Below, one piece after another: positions 49,816 to 59,719 of a DNA stretch of 64,000 nucleotides. How positions within the stretch are numbered: position 1 is the first letter of the stretch; each line of letters opens with the position of its first letter. The DNA is from Choricystis sp. odSpoLacu1. Taxonomy: Eukaryota; Chlorophyta; Trebouxiophyceae. The position numbers were made by a program, and so were the translations under genes. The stretch spans positions 1-64,000 of the forward strand of contig OY253664.1 in assembly GCA_958009055.1 (NCBI GenBank). Direction: 5' to 3'. A model generated the notes under the pieces. The model was not told the origin of the DNA and did no database searches. It saw nothing but the letters and a program-made list of their open reading frames with translations.

Positions 49816-52800
49816 TCACCACACCAGCCCCAGCAACCGGCGCAGCGTGCGCTGCAGCGGGGCGGGGCGACCGGGGGCCACGCCGGCGCGCACCCCGCGC
49901 GGCGCGGTCTCCACCACAGACGCGAGCATCGAGGCCACCTCCTCCACCGCTTCGTCGTCCAGGGACGCGTCGTCGGCCGCGGAGCCCAGATCATCCAGAG
50001 CGGCCAGCAGGGCAGCGTCCGAGACGGAGGAGGGGGGGGCATCTGTGGGGGCGGGGGTGTCGGGCACGGGCGTCGTAGCGGGCGTTTCGGCCTCCGTTGT
50101 CGGCGCGGGCGTCTCGACCGCGGGCGTCGCCTCCGGCGTCGCCTCAGCCGTCGGCGCAGGCGTCTCTGCGGCGGGAGTCGGCGCCGGCGTGGACTCAGCG
50201 GTGGGCGCGGGCGTCTCGGGCGCGGGCGTCGCAGCGGGCGTCTCGGCCGCGGTCGTCAGAGCGGGCGTCGCCTCGGCGGTGGGAGCAGGCGTCTCAGCCG
50301 CGGTCGTCGGCGCGGGCGTCGCCTCCGCAGTGGGCGCCGGTGTCTCGGCCGCGGTCGTCGCCGCCGGGGTCTCGGCGGGAGCGGGCGTCGCCGCCGGCGT
50401 CTCAACGGGCGCTGGAGTCGGCGCCGACGCTTCAGCGGCAGGCGCGGGAGCCGGCACTTCAGCCGCGGGCGCGGGCGTCGGCGCTTCAGCGGCGGGCGCG
50501 GGCGCTTCAGGCGCGGAGGGAGCTGGCGCCGGGCTGGGCGGCGGCGCGTCGGGCGCCTGCCCATCCTCGCCACCCGGCACGTCAAACCCGTCTCCCGCGT
50601 CCGCGGGCGGCGGGGCGGGCGTCTCGGATGGAGTGGGAGTGGCGGGCGCCGTCGTCTCCGGAGGGGCGGTGGTGGCCGGCGGGATCGCAACCGGCGCGTC
50701 AGTCGGCGTCGGCGTCGGCGTTTCGGCCGCCACCGGAACCGTGGGCGCGGGCGTCGTCTCCGGCGGCGGCGGCGGAGGCTGGGTCGTCTCCGGCGGCGGC
50801 GGCGGAGGCTGGATCGTCGGCGGCGGCGGCGGCACAGTCGTCGGCGGCGGCGTGGTCGCTTCGAGCGGCGACCCAGCCGCGCTCGGCCGCAGCTCGGTGG
50901 GCGCAGGCGTGGCCGCAGCATCCGCGTCAGCGGGGTCGGACGCGCCCGGCGTGGCCGCAGGCGCGGGCGTCGCAGCGGGCGGCCCCGTGACGGCCACGAC
51001 ATCGTTGCACGGCGGGATGCAGCGTTTGCACGATTTGGCGCAGTATCCCGCCATCCAGGCGGCATCGCACGCGCCAAACCCGGCCTGTTCAGCGCACGAG
51101 AACTGGGAAGAAGGCGGTTTGACGTCAAAACATTCAGCAGCGCAGTCGACACACTCGGGCGGGCACCGCCCGCACGAGCGCGAGCAAAACCCGCCCTCGA
51201 TGATCCAGGGTTCGTCACACTTGCCAAAGGCGGCCTGGTCGTCGCACGACCACCCGCCCGCGGGGGACACGTTGGTGCAGACAGCTTTGCAGGCCGGGTC
51301 GGCTGGTTTGTCAGTGGACGCGGGCGTCGGCAGCGACGGCGGAGGCGGCAGCGTGTCAGCCGGCGTCGTGGGTTCGGGCGTCGCTTCGGTAGTGGTGTCC
51401 GGCGTAGCCACAGGAATCGGCACATCGTCGTCCGACCCCGGAGGCGAGGCGGCGGGGTCCTCTGAGTCGGACGGTGACGGCGCGGGCGCGGGCGCGGCGG
51501 GGACCGGAGTGTCTGCGGGAACCGGCGATGGCGGCACGGGCGAGTCGGAGTCGTCGTCACCACTCACGGGGGCCGGGGCGGGCGCCCCCGCCTCAGCGGG
51601 GGGCGTCGTGGGCGGCCCGGACGCGGGCGCGGGCGCGGGCAGGCTCGTCGGCGCGGGCACAGGCGCGGGCGCGGGGGGCTTGGGACTCGGAGGTTTGACC
51701 GGCGGTTTGCCCGGGCCCGGTGCGGGCGGCTTGGGACCGGGTGGCTTGACGGGTGGCTTGGGCGCGGTTTTGGGCGGCGGCACAGGGGCGGCCGCGCCTA
51801 ACACGACGGGCACGCACGCCCCCTTGGCACAATCAAAGCTGGCCACCTGCACGCACGCCCCCCCAAAGCAGCGCGTGCCTTCACCACAGGCAGGGGTGCA
51901 GCCGTCGGAGGATGGCGACGGCGCGATCAGCACGGCCGGCGACGGCGCAGCCGACGGCGCAGGCACCGGCGCGGGCGACGGCGCGGCACCCGGCGCGGGC
52001 GCGGGCGGCGCCACCCCGCTCGCACACGGCCCATCCGCCACAAAGGAGCACGTGCCCAGGGGCGGGCAGCAGGACGCACCCGCGCTGGACCCAAACAGGG
52101 AGCACGCGTCGCATAGGTAGGACGAGGGGGCGCCGTCAGCGGCGTAGCCAGTGGCCGGGATGACCCACACCTGCAGCACGTTGGCGTCGTCCAGCGGGGT
52201 GGAGGCGTACTTGATGGACAGGGGGACGAGGCCGGGCTTCAACTCCGTGTCCACACAGGTCAGTGCCACATCATACGCGTTGACGGGGGGGGCGTAGAGG
52301 AAGGGTTTGCCGTTCAAAGCCACCGCCGCGCGGTCAGAGTGACGCACGCACACGCGGTACGAGGGGGGGGACCCACCCGCCGGCGCCCCGGCCGCCGCAT
52401 CATACGGCCGCACAATGATCGCCCCCTCCAGGGTGGCGCCGTAGCAGGAGGCGTACAGGTCGGGGGGGAGGGTGTGGCCGGCCAGCGGCCAGGTCGAGCC
52501 ACCGCCCGCAGACACATAGTCCAGCCCCGGCGCACACCCGTCAACAGACTTCTTCCCACTCGTCCAAAAGTCGGGCAGGGGGTAGGGGTCGGTCGCGTTG
52601 GCCAGGTCGCACTGGGGGTAGACTTTGGGGAAGTAGCGCGCTTTGAGACCATAACCTATAGTGGGACCCCCCCCCGCGATCGAGGCGCCAGGCACGCACG
52701 ACGCGTCGGAGGCGGCGGCCAAGTAAGTCACACCCGCGCCCGACGCGGCACGAGTGGTGGCAAAGGCGAGGGCGTCAGCGGCCGTCTTTTGGAGGCGGGC

Positions 52801-53755
52801 CGGGGCCGCGGCATCGGACGCGACCGCGGAAGCACATGGCGGGGCAGACGTCAGGGGGCCACACCCCGCCCCACTGCAGCTGGCTTTGGCGACGCCCGGG
52901 GCGCCATCCTTGGGCAGGGACACCGCCCACGCCCCGGCGCCGTCGGGCAGGGCGACGGCGACGGCGACTCGGGACGCGGTTTCGTGCCAGGTAATTGCAC
53001 AGCCGGCGGAAGGGGCGTGGAAATCGACGGTCCGCCCATTCTCCAGCGCCAGGGAGCCACAGTTGTAGACGGCCAGGGCAGAGGCGGGGGAGGAGGGGCG
53101 GCCAAACCAGGCGGTGCGGACTGTTGTGGAGGAAGGTGTGTGTGAGAGAGCGCTGCGGCGCGCGGTCGCCTCTCCGCCGCCTGCCGCCACGCTGCACCCG
53201 GTTTTCTGCCCCCACACAATGAGAATCTAGCCCCACATGGCGTCGAGGCCAGTCTTAGGCGCCAACTGCAGCGCAAGGAGGGGGCGGGAGGCGAAACGCG
53301 CTGCATTCGGCGTCGCGCGCGCGCCATTGTGCGAGACGTCTCTCCCAACTCACCTGTAGCCTGCGGCGCCGCCGCGCTCTCAGTCCCAGAAGACGCGTCC
53401 AGCACCGCGTCACCCGTGCACGATATGTAGTCGGGGGTGGACGCGTCAGGGGAGGAGGCCTCCGTCAGCAGCAGGGCTGCGGGCGTTGGCGAAGCCTGAA
53501 ATGGGAAAAAGAAAGTGTGTCAGAACAAGCTCTCACGCACCAACGCCAGGCGCCAACGGTGGCAGTGAGCAAGGTGATCACGTTGACAGGAGGCGCGCGT
53601 GGGAGCGCGGGCTGGTGTGAGCGCGCGGGGGGGCGCGGGCGGCGCGCGCATGTCGAAACTCGCTCAGAGCCCCACACAAAAACACTAACCTGCGCGACGG
53701 CCGCTGCCACCACCAGCAGGAGGGCCAGCATGGCGCCCGCTCGGCGCGCCTCCAT
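49816..53755 (-). CDS. Large secreted Pro/Ala/Thr-rich wall glycoprotein with PA14-like and ShKT domains
   Basis: Three exons (53755-53690, 53495-53354, 53120-49816) give 1,170 residues. Exon 1 is the signal peptide (MEARRAGAMLALLLVVAAAV). The N-terminal 400 residues are Cys-containing, with GYGLKARYFPKVYPQCDL, HSDRAAVALNGKPFLYAPPV and LVPLSIKYASTPLDDANVLQ, which fits a PA14-like carbohydrate-binding beta barrel. A Pro-rich linker with repeated PPAPAPGAAPSPAP and KPPVKPPSPKPPAPAP resembles hydroxyproline-rich wall proteins. Two ShKT-like six-Cys modules follow (KAVCTNVSPAGGWSCDDQAA and AAECFDVKPPSSQFSCAEQA). A very long repeat region (ETPAPTAEATPAPTTAAETP) and a short Leu-rich C-terminus end the protein. 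I infer an extracellular matrix or scale component; the exact ligand is unknown. Confidence 0.82.
50040..50520 (-). repeat. Degenerate tandem repeats encoding TAAETPAPTAEATPAP
   Basis: Within the wall-glycoprotein gene, more than ten imperfect units of about 24-48 bases encode ETPAPT, AEATPAP and TTAAETPA. Variation between units is mostly at third positions, so the repeat is older than the GLGGREP array elsewhere in the window. Thr/Pro density suggests O-glycosylation. Confidence 0.8.
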
Positions 53756-53911
53756 GCTTGGTTTGGAGGGAGGGGTGGGAGGGGTTGTTTCAGGCGCGAC
53801 GAAACCGCGTCGAAAGAGAGGAGTGCCGCGAGCGACCTTTTCTTTCACTCTCGTTTCGTTGTTCCTTTCGCCCCGTCCGCGCGTCTCGCCTCCGTCCCCA
53901 AACCCCAAACC

Positions 53912-54499
53912 ATGGACACGGGCGCCTCCTTCTCGCATCCCACGGTGACGCAGGAGCCGCTCAAGATGATGCAGGTGCGCGTGTGGAGGGGAGCAAACGC
54001 GCGAGGGTGCCGCACAGGGATGACGAAACGCGGAAGGACCTCGCTTGCTGCCGCGCGCACTCTCCCTCCGCCTACCACCCCATCCACCACGCCCTGCACA
54101 CGCTTGCGCGCTGTCCGCGGAGGGGGTGGAGCCCGCGCACGCGCGTGTGAACACGCCACTGACACTCCCCACACCCTCCCTCTTACCTTCCCCACACAGG
54201 CCAAGCAGGCCGAGATTCAGGCCGCCCAGCGCGCCATCGGCAACGTCTACAAGCTGGGCCGGTGAGTGAGAGGGAGATGGGGAAGCCGGAGGAGGGTGGC
54301 AGCGTGGGACGCGAGGGCAAGCGCGTGCGTCCAACTCGCGCCGTCGCACGCTCACCTTCTTCTCTCTCTCCTCACCAACCCACACAGTGGCGACCGCCTC
54401 ACCTCCGTCCTCCTCCCCATCGGCCTCATCGCCGCCGCGCTGGCCATGATCACGCCGGGGGCGGCGACCATGTACGTCAAGCCGGGGAAAAACGCCTGA
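53912..54499 (+). CDS. Small mitochondrial inner-membrane protein, COX7a-like
   Basis: Three exons (53912-53974, 54200-54261, 54388-54499) give 78 residues. The sequence reads TQEPLKMMQAKQAEIQAAQR, AIGNVYKLGRGDRLTSVLLP, then one transmembrane helix IGLIAAALAMITPGAATMYV. A hydrophilic helix, a Gly-Asp-Arg/Lys turn at the membrane, one helix and a short tail are the layout of cytochrome c oxidase subunit 7a-type proteins of plants and fungi. Similarity is by pattern only, so other small respiratory subunits remain possible. Every junction has GT-AG borders and preserves frame. The start codon is 156 bases from that of the divergent wall-glycoprotein gene. Confidence 0.55.
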
Positions 54500-54684
54500 G
54501 AACGAAAAAATGGTTTTTTCTTTCCCAAACCCCCCCTTGATTCCTTTTTTCGCTTGCGTGCACGCGTGCCTTGCACGCGCGCGCGCACCCCCCGAGAGAT
54601 GTATAATTCACACACACCCAAAAAAAAGCCAAAAAGAAACAAAGTGGAACCCTTTTGACACACACACACACACACTTCTCTTCT

Positions 54685-55601
54685 TCAGTCCAAAAACGGG
54701 GAGTCTGCATCGTGGGGCGCGGTCAGGCGGGCCGTCTCGATGGGGATCAGCGCTTGGCAGCCCTGTGAGGGAGGAGGGGGGCGGTGAGAGAGCAACAAGG
54801 CGACTGCTGCCCACCCCCCACGCCAAAGGAAAACACACACATACACGCACCGGCGGCACGCCGTAGTCGGCCAACCGTTTGTCGTTGTCCAGGGGTTGGC
54901 CGGCATAGATGAGAGTCTGGATGGGGAGGGAAAGGTGTGTGTGTGAAGGTGTGTGCTTCCTCTTTCCCGAAAGAGGAAGCCCGCCCCCACCCACCCTCCC
55001 TCCAAAAAAACAAACGCACCAAGTCCTCCCACCGGCGCAGACCCGGGATCGACCCCTTGTCATCGGTGCGGTTGGAGCGAGCGATGCCACCCTCCCACAG
55101 GGCTTGTTTGACCTGGGAGGTTGGAGGGGGATGTAAGGTGATGACCAAAAACGAGAGGGTTTTTTTTCATTCTTCAACCCTCCGCTCTCCATCCCACTCA
55201 CCCGGGCCGCCGTCCAGTCGGGAAACGCGGTGACGCGGTAGCGACACCCCCTGCAGAAGAATGCCTGTGAGTGTGGAAGAGGAGTTGGCGTTTTTTTTCT
55301 GCAACACTCGACGCTTTCCTTTCCTCCACCCTCCTCTCTTCTCACCATGTGGCTCATGTCTCTGCGGGGGGGCACGGTGGGGATGCCGTGAAACGCGTGC
55401 TCCATGGTGGGGATCTCTTCGAAGACTTCGGCCTGGGGGGTGGGGGGAGAGAGGTGAGAGAGGGGGGAAGGCAGCAAGGGAACCACGATCCGCCCCCGTT
55501 TTCCACCACACCTCTTTCTCCGGCGGGATGGCCGCCCGCGCGTCGCAGTCCCACGCGCCCTTGCCCATGGACGCGCCCAGCGCGACGGTGGGGTCGGCCA
55601 T
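54685..55601 (-). CDS. Conserved small protein with C-terminal ubiquitin-like fold
   Basis: Six short exons (55601-55512, 55432-55346, 55264-55202, 55112-55020, 54916-54851, 54762-54685) join in phase to 158 residues, the most intron-dense gene in the window. The first half contains FEEIPTMEHAFHGIPTVPPR and CRGCRYRVTAFPDWTAARVK. The second half, TLIYAGQPLDNDKRLADYGV PPGCQALIPI, has the LxxAGxxLxDxxxLxDYGV pattern of ubiquitin-like domains. The CRGC pair could bind metal but has no partner pair. I do not recognise a named family. All six exon lengths are multiples of three (all introns phase 0), which is unusual and suggests ancient modular exons or chance. Confidence 0.7.
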
Positions 55602-55696
55602 GTGGTGCGTTTTGGTTTTCGGCGGCAGTTACTGACAAGTTTTTGTGGGGGTGTGGATCGAAAAAAAAAAAAAAAAAACTATCTCTCCCTCTTTTA

Positions 55697-56877
55697 CTAA
55701 GCCACCTCCACACTCTCCAGCACCCATGTATCATCATATGACACGCGGAACGGGTTCCACCCGCCCACCACCAGCAGCCTCCCCCCCGGCAGCGCTGCAG
55801 TGGCGGCCGCGTTGCGTGGGGAGGGGCCGCCCCCCGCTGGTTGCACCGCCACCCACTCCCCCTCCCCCGGCGGCGACGACGCCCAGAAATCGCCCAAGGG
55901 TTGGAGACCAGTTGCGGATTGTTCTGCCCCGCCAAACAGGATGAGGGAGTCGCCCACGAGGCCAACTGCGTGCGACGCGCGCGGCGGCGGGGGCGGCGCG
56001 GGCGCGGACCGCCACTCGCCACCACCACCGCCCGCGTCCAGAGTCAGCACGCACGCGTCGGCCAGCATGCCGCCGGTGCGTGGCGCGCCACAGGACACGT
56101 GCAGGGTGGTGTCATTCAGGACGGCGGCGGCGGCCAGGCCACGGGCGGCGGGCGGCTCGCCACGCGTCGGCACGACGCGCCACGCCGGGGCGTCAGGGTC
56201 GGCCACATCCAGCGCCATCACGCCCCCTCTGTCCGCCACACGGTGATCCACGACGATGATCAGGCTGCCGCCCAGCAGCGCGCCCCCCACCGCGCGGCTG
56301 GTGGGGGGGAAGAGGGCCGCGTTGGCGACGGGCGGGGTGGTCCGCTCGCCTGTCGCCAGGTCAAGCCGTCCGACGTCACCCAGAATCTCACCACCATCGC
56401 CCTTGTGGCCTGGGTCCCACCCCCCGATCAACCAGCCATAATTGCCGGCAGCAGCCGCAACCGCGACTAAGCGCTCGCGCAGGGGCGGCGTGCCCGCCAG
56501 GTCAACACGCGTCCACCCTTTAAGCCCTGCATCCAAGCGCCACAGGTCGTTGGCGGGGGACCGGGCCAGCGTGTCCGGGTGCTCGGTGTACCTGTGGAAG
56601 GAGGGGAGGAGGGGGTGTGAGTGGACAGCGGCACACGCGCGCCTAGGTGTCTGCCAGGCCGCGGCTCCCTTGTGTCCCCACCCTCCCTCTCTCTCAACTG
56701 TTGCGGTGCAGTTGAGACGCAGCCGACTGAAAAACTGTATTGCTCTCTCCCTCCCTCTTACCCTCCAAACAGCAACGCCCCACCGTCGGGCGTCGGCCAC
56801 GCGACCGCGCCCGACCGGGGCGGTCCCGGGGGTGAGGCTACCGCAACGCGACGCCAGGCCAGGGAGGGAGGGCGCAT
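55697..56877 (-). CDS. Kelch-repeat beta-propeller protein
   Basis: Two exons (56877-56762, 56591-55697) encode 336 residues. Repeats show the Gly-Gly then Trp/Tyr pattern: PRSGAVAWPTPDGGALLFGG at the first junction, YGWLIGGWDPGHKGDGGEIL, GALLGGSLIIVVDHRVADRG, LHVSCGAPRTGG, LILFGGAEQSATGLQPLGDF and RLLVVGGWNPFRVSYDDTWV. Six blades can be counted, so a single propeller fills the protein. No F-box, BTB or other partner domain is visible. An upstream in-frame ATG at about 56934 would add 19 residues. The substrate or partner is unknown; plain Kelch propellers often act as interaction modules or sugar-acid enzymes. Confidence 0.85.
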
Positions 56878-57062
56878 GTGTGTGGCGTGGGCTGGGGTGG
56901 CGACCGCGCGGGGGGGGTGGGAGAGCATGAATTGGGAGGAGTTGTGTTGTGCTGTGTTGCGCGCCGCGCCGTTGCCCGGCGCCCCCTTGCTTCTCTCACC
57001 CAGAGAGGAGACGTGCTGCGCGTCTTGTTGTCTCAACCCCTTTCTTCTCTTCCTTCGTTTTC

Positions 57063-58693
57063 TCACACACGCCCCGCCGCCCCCTGCTTCTTGCCCTTTT
57101 TCTTCTTCGCCGCCTCCTTTTTCTTGCGCCCGCGCGTCAGTCCGTCCGCATCCACCACGCAGTCCTCAAACCCTTCCCTCAGCTCAGCCGACGGGAGCTC
57201 CCTCCCGATGAAAACCATGCGAGACACCCGTTTCTCGTCCGCCGCCCACTCCTCCCCGGGTTCCCCAGTGAACAGGTAGTGCACCCCCTGAAAAATGAAC
57301 TTCTGCGGCACGCCCGCGATGGACAGCACGCCCTTGAACCGGTACAGGTCATCGGCACGCACGTCGACTAAAGCACCGAGGAACAGGTTGACTTGTTCGA
57401 GGTCCAGTTCGCCTTCCACGGACACTGTGACCGAGGAAACAGAGTCGTCGTGAACGTGGGGCGTGGCGTGCGCGTGTGCGTGCTCTTCGTGCGCGTGCTC
57501 CCCGCACACGTGCCCCGGTTCACCGTGGGCGGGGGACCCGCACTCAGGCTCGCCACCGTCTGCTTCGTGCGAGTTCGCGTGCGTCTGCCCGTGCTCGGCG
57601 TGGGAGTGGGAGTGGGCGTGCTCCCCGCCACACACGTGCCCCGGCTCGCCGTGCGCGGGGTTCCCACACGCCGCCTTGGCCTCCGCCTCCGCCTCCGCCT
57701 CTGCCGCCAGCACGCGGTCCACGTCGTCGCTGACGCGGCTCAAGTCAAAGCCGCCGACGCCCAGGACGGAGGCGATGGGAACGGAGGCGGAGACGGTGCG
57801 CTGGAGGGGGGCCACCGCGTTGATGGTGCGCAGACGAGCCTCCAGCGCGGTCAACGCCGCCGCATCCTGCACCAGGTCCGTCTTGTTGAGCAGCAGGCGG
57901 TCGGCGTAGGCGACCTGGTCCACGGCTTCCGATGGGTCAGCAGAGCGGGGGTTGGTCACACCCCCCTCCCCCAGGTGGCGCCACGCATTGACCGCGTCCA
58001 CCAGGGTGACGACGCCGTCCAGGTAGGCGACACGAGCGATGGCGTCGACGGCAGCGAAAGTCTCGATGATGGGGCGTGGAGACGCGAGACCTGTGGTTTC
58101 GATGACGATCCTGTCAAACTCGTCCCTCCTGTCCGCCAGGGACACGACAGCGTCGATCAAGTCGCCACGCACGGTGCAGCACAGGCACCCATTGGCCAGG
58201 GTGACGATGGCGTCGGACGAGGCGATGGAGGGGGCAGCGGCTGCCACCAGTGCTGTGTCGATCGATGCTTCCCCAAACTCGTTCTCAATGACGGCCAGTC
58301 GCTCGCCATGGTCTTCGCGCAGCAGGCGGTTGAGGAGGGTGGTCTTGCCCGATCCCAGGAAGCCGGTGATGATCTGAAGGTGGGGTGGAGTGGGGGGGTG
58401 GGGGGTGTCAGAGGGAGGCATTTCCACCCTCTCGCTCTCCCACCCATACACGCATTCCACGCTTCACGCACCGTTACAGGAATGCGATCTTCCACTTCGA
58501 TGATGTCGTCGTAGGCCGCGGCGGTGGAGACGGCCAGCCTGCCTCCGTGCGGCCAGCGCGCTGGGTCGGCATGCGCGGGCGGCGCGACGGGGCGGGGGCG
58601 GAGGGACGCGCCGCACTGTCCGGTCCCGGCGCGTGGCTTGTGTGGCACAGCGGCCACAACGGCGCGTGTGCGCGTGTGGGTGAGGCGGTGCAT
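57063..58693 (-). CDS. ZNG1/CobW-type zinc metallochaperone GTPase, His-rich
   Basis: Two exons (58693-58472, 58373-57063) encode 510 residues. An Arg/His/Pro-rich leader ([20 protein letters not shown]) predicts plastid or mitochondrial import. The GTPase core follows the intron: [20 protein letters not shown] (Walker A), [17 protein letters not shown], the metal motif [37 protein letters not shown], and LLLNKTDLV (NKxD). Between core and C-terminal CobW domain sits a linker rich in His, Cys and Glu, including two copies of [10 protein letters not shown] and [14 protein letters not shown] runs. The C-terminal domain contains [20 protein letters not shown] and [11 protein letters not shown] Lys-rich tail ([14 protein letters not shown]) ends it. 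Likely delivers zinc to client enzymes under scarcity. Confidence 0.92.
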
Positions 58694-58822
58694 GATGGTG
58701 AGTGGGGGGGAGCAAAAAGAGCAAACAACTGGCCCCGACATTCACTCTGCAGTCGGCCTTGCTGGCACGCAAAAAACGTGTCGGGTGGGGGCCCTCTCGG
58801 CCGCCCTCCCCTCCCCGACACC

Positions 58823-59200
58823 ATGGGCTTATTTGATTGTTTCAAGCCTCGCACGTGCGTTGAGCTGGAGGGCAAACAAAGGGCGGGGTGGCGCGAGGCA
58901 GCGCACCACAAGGGCAGGCCAATGGGGTCCTCCGCAACCCCCGCCGGGCCTTGCAACGCTCACATTGTCCCTCCCTCTCTCACACACACACACACACACA
59001 GCATCATCAACACCTACACTCCCCCTCCCCGCGCCTCAGACAACCCGTTTGCGGTGCAGGAGGCGGCCCCGCCACCCACCTCGACCACCGGCCGCGTCGC
59101 GCCGCCCCACGGCGGCAATGCGCGGGGCACCTGGTCGGAAGACGAGCAACAGTTATGGGCGGCGCACGTGGGCAAGCCGGCCAGACGGGGCAAACGGTGA
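58823..59200 (+). CDS. Tiny N-acylated protein of unknown function
   Basis: Two exons (58823-58854, 59002-59200) encode 76 residues. The start MGLFDCFKPRT has Gly2 and Cys6, a good myristoylation and palmitoylation context, so it is probably tethered to a membrane. The remainder is NTYTPPPRASDNPFAVQEAA, a Pro/Thr linker and GTWSEDEQQLWAAHVGKPAR followed by RGKR. The NPF tripeptide (SDNPFAV) is the recognition motif for EH-domain endocytic proteins; combined with the acyl anchor this hints at a trafficking adaptor. No family is recognised. Its start codon is 129 bases from that of the divergent ZNG1 gene. Confidence 0.65.
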   Translation: MGLFDCFKPRTCVELEGKQRAGWREAAHHKGRPMGSSATPAGPCNAHIVPPSLTHTHTHSIINTYTPPPRASDNPFAVQEAAPPPTSTTGRVAPPHGGNARGTWSEDEQQLWAAHVGKPARRGKR

Positions 59201-59719
59201 GAGAGAGGGAGGAGGAGAGTATGATTTCCGCTCCCCCCTCTCGGGCGGCGCACGGGGGCACAGTCCTCTTGGCACCGCACGCGTCGCTGCCCCCTCTCTC
59301 CTTTCACGCACACGCGCTGGTTGATTGTTTCAAACTGTTTGGTGTGGTTCTCTTTGTTTTTTTTGAATGCTGTAGCTCACTCATCGGGTCGGTCTTTGTC
59401 TGTACAGAAAACAAGGGGGGGGGGGGAGCCTTCTGGCCTCGCTTCCTTCGTTGTCCTGTGCACAGTTCCCTGGCGCGCGCACGGTGGCGGCCGCGCCGGG
59501 GACGGCGGGCGGGGGGCGGGCGATGCAGGGGTGACACTGGCCAGCGACTGGCCTGTCGATGGCGGCAGCAGCATCGTGTGTATGTGTGTGTGTGTCTGGG
59601 GGGGGTGTTGGGTGGGACGGGCGGCGAGAGAGACAGGACAAAAATCACACCCGGCAGCGATTGCCAATCGCGGTCGTGCGTGTTTCCCCTCTCCTCCCTC
59701 CCACCACACCCCACACCCG
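59201..59719. other. Intergenic spacer upstream of dolichol kinase
   Basis: About 520 bases between two plus-strand genes. It includes a T8 run near 59358 and a G13 run near 59415, and a GTGTATGTGTGTGTGTGTC stretch near 59577-59596. No TATA box, RNA gene or convincing coding frame is seen. Confidence 0.45.

Noticed and set aside
49244..52120. Plus-strand open frame of 958 codons rich in Gly, Ala and Val opposite the wall-glycoprotein gene
   Set aside because: It is the antisense shadow of a Pro/Ala/Thr repeat gene whose minus strand has signal peptide, splice sites and Cys modules.
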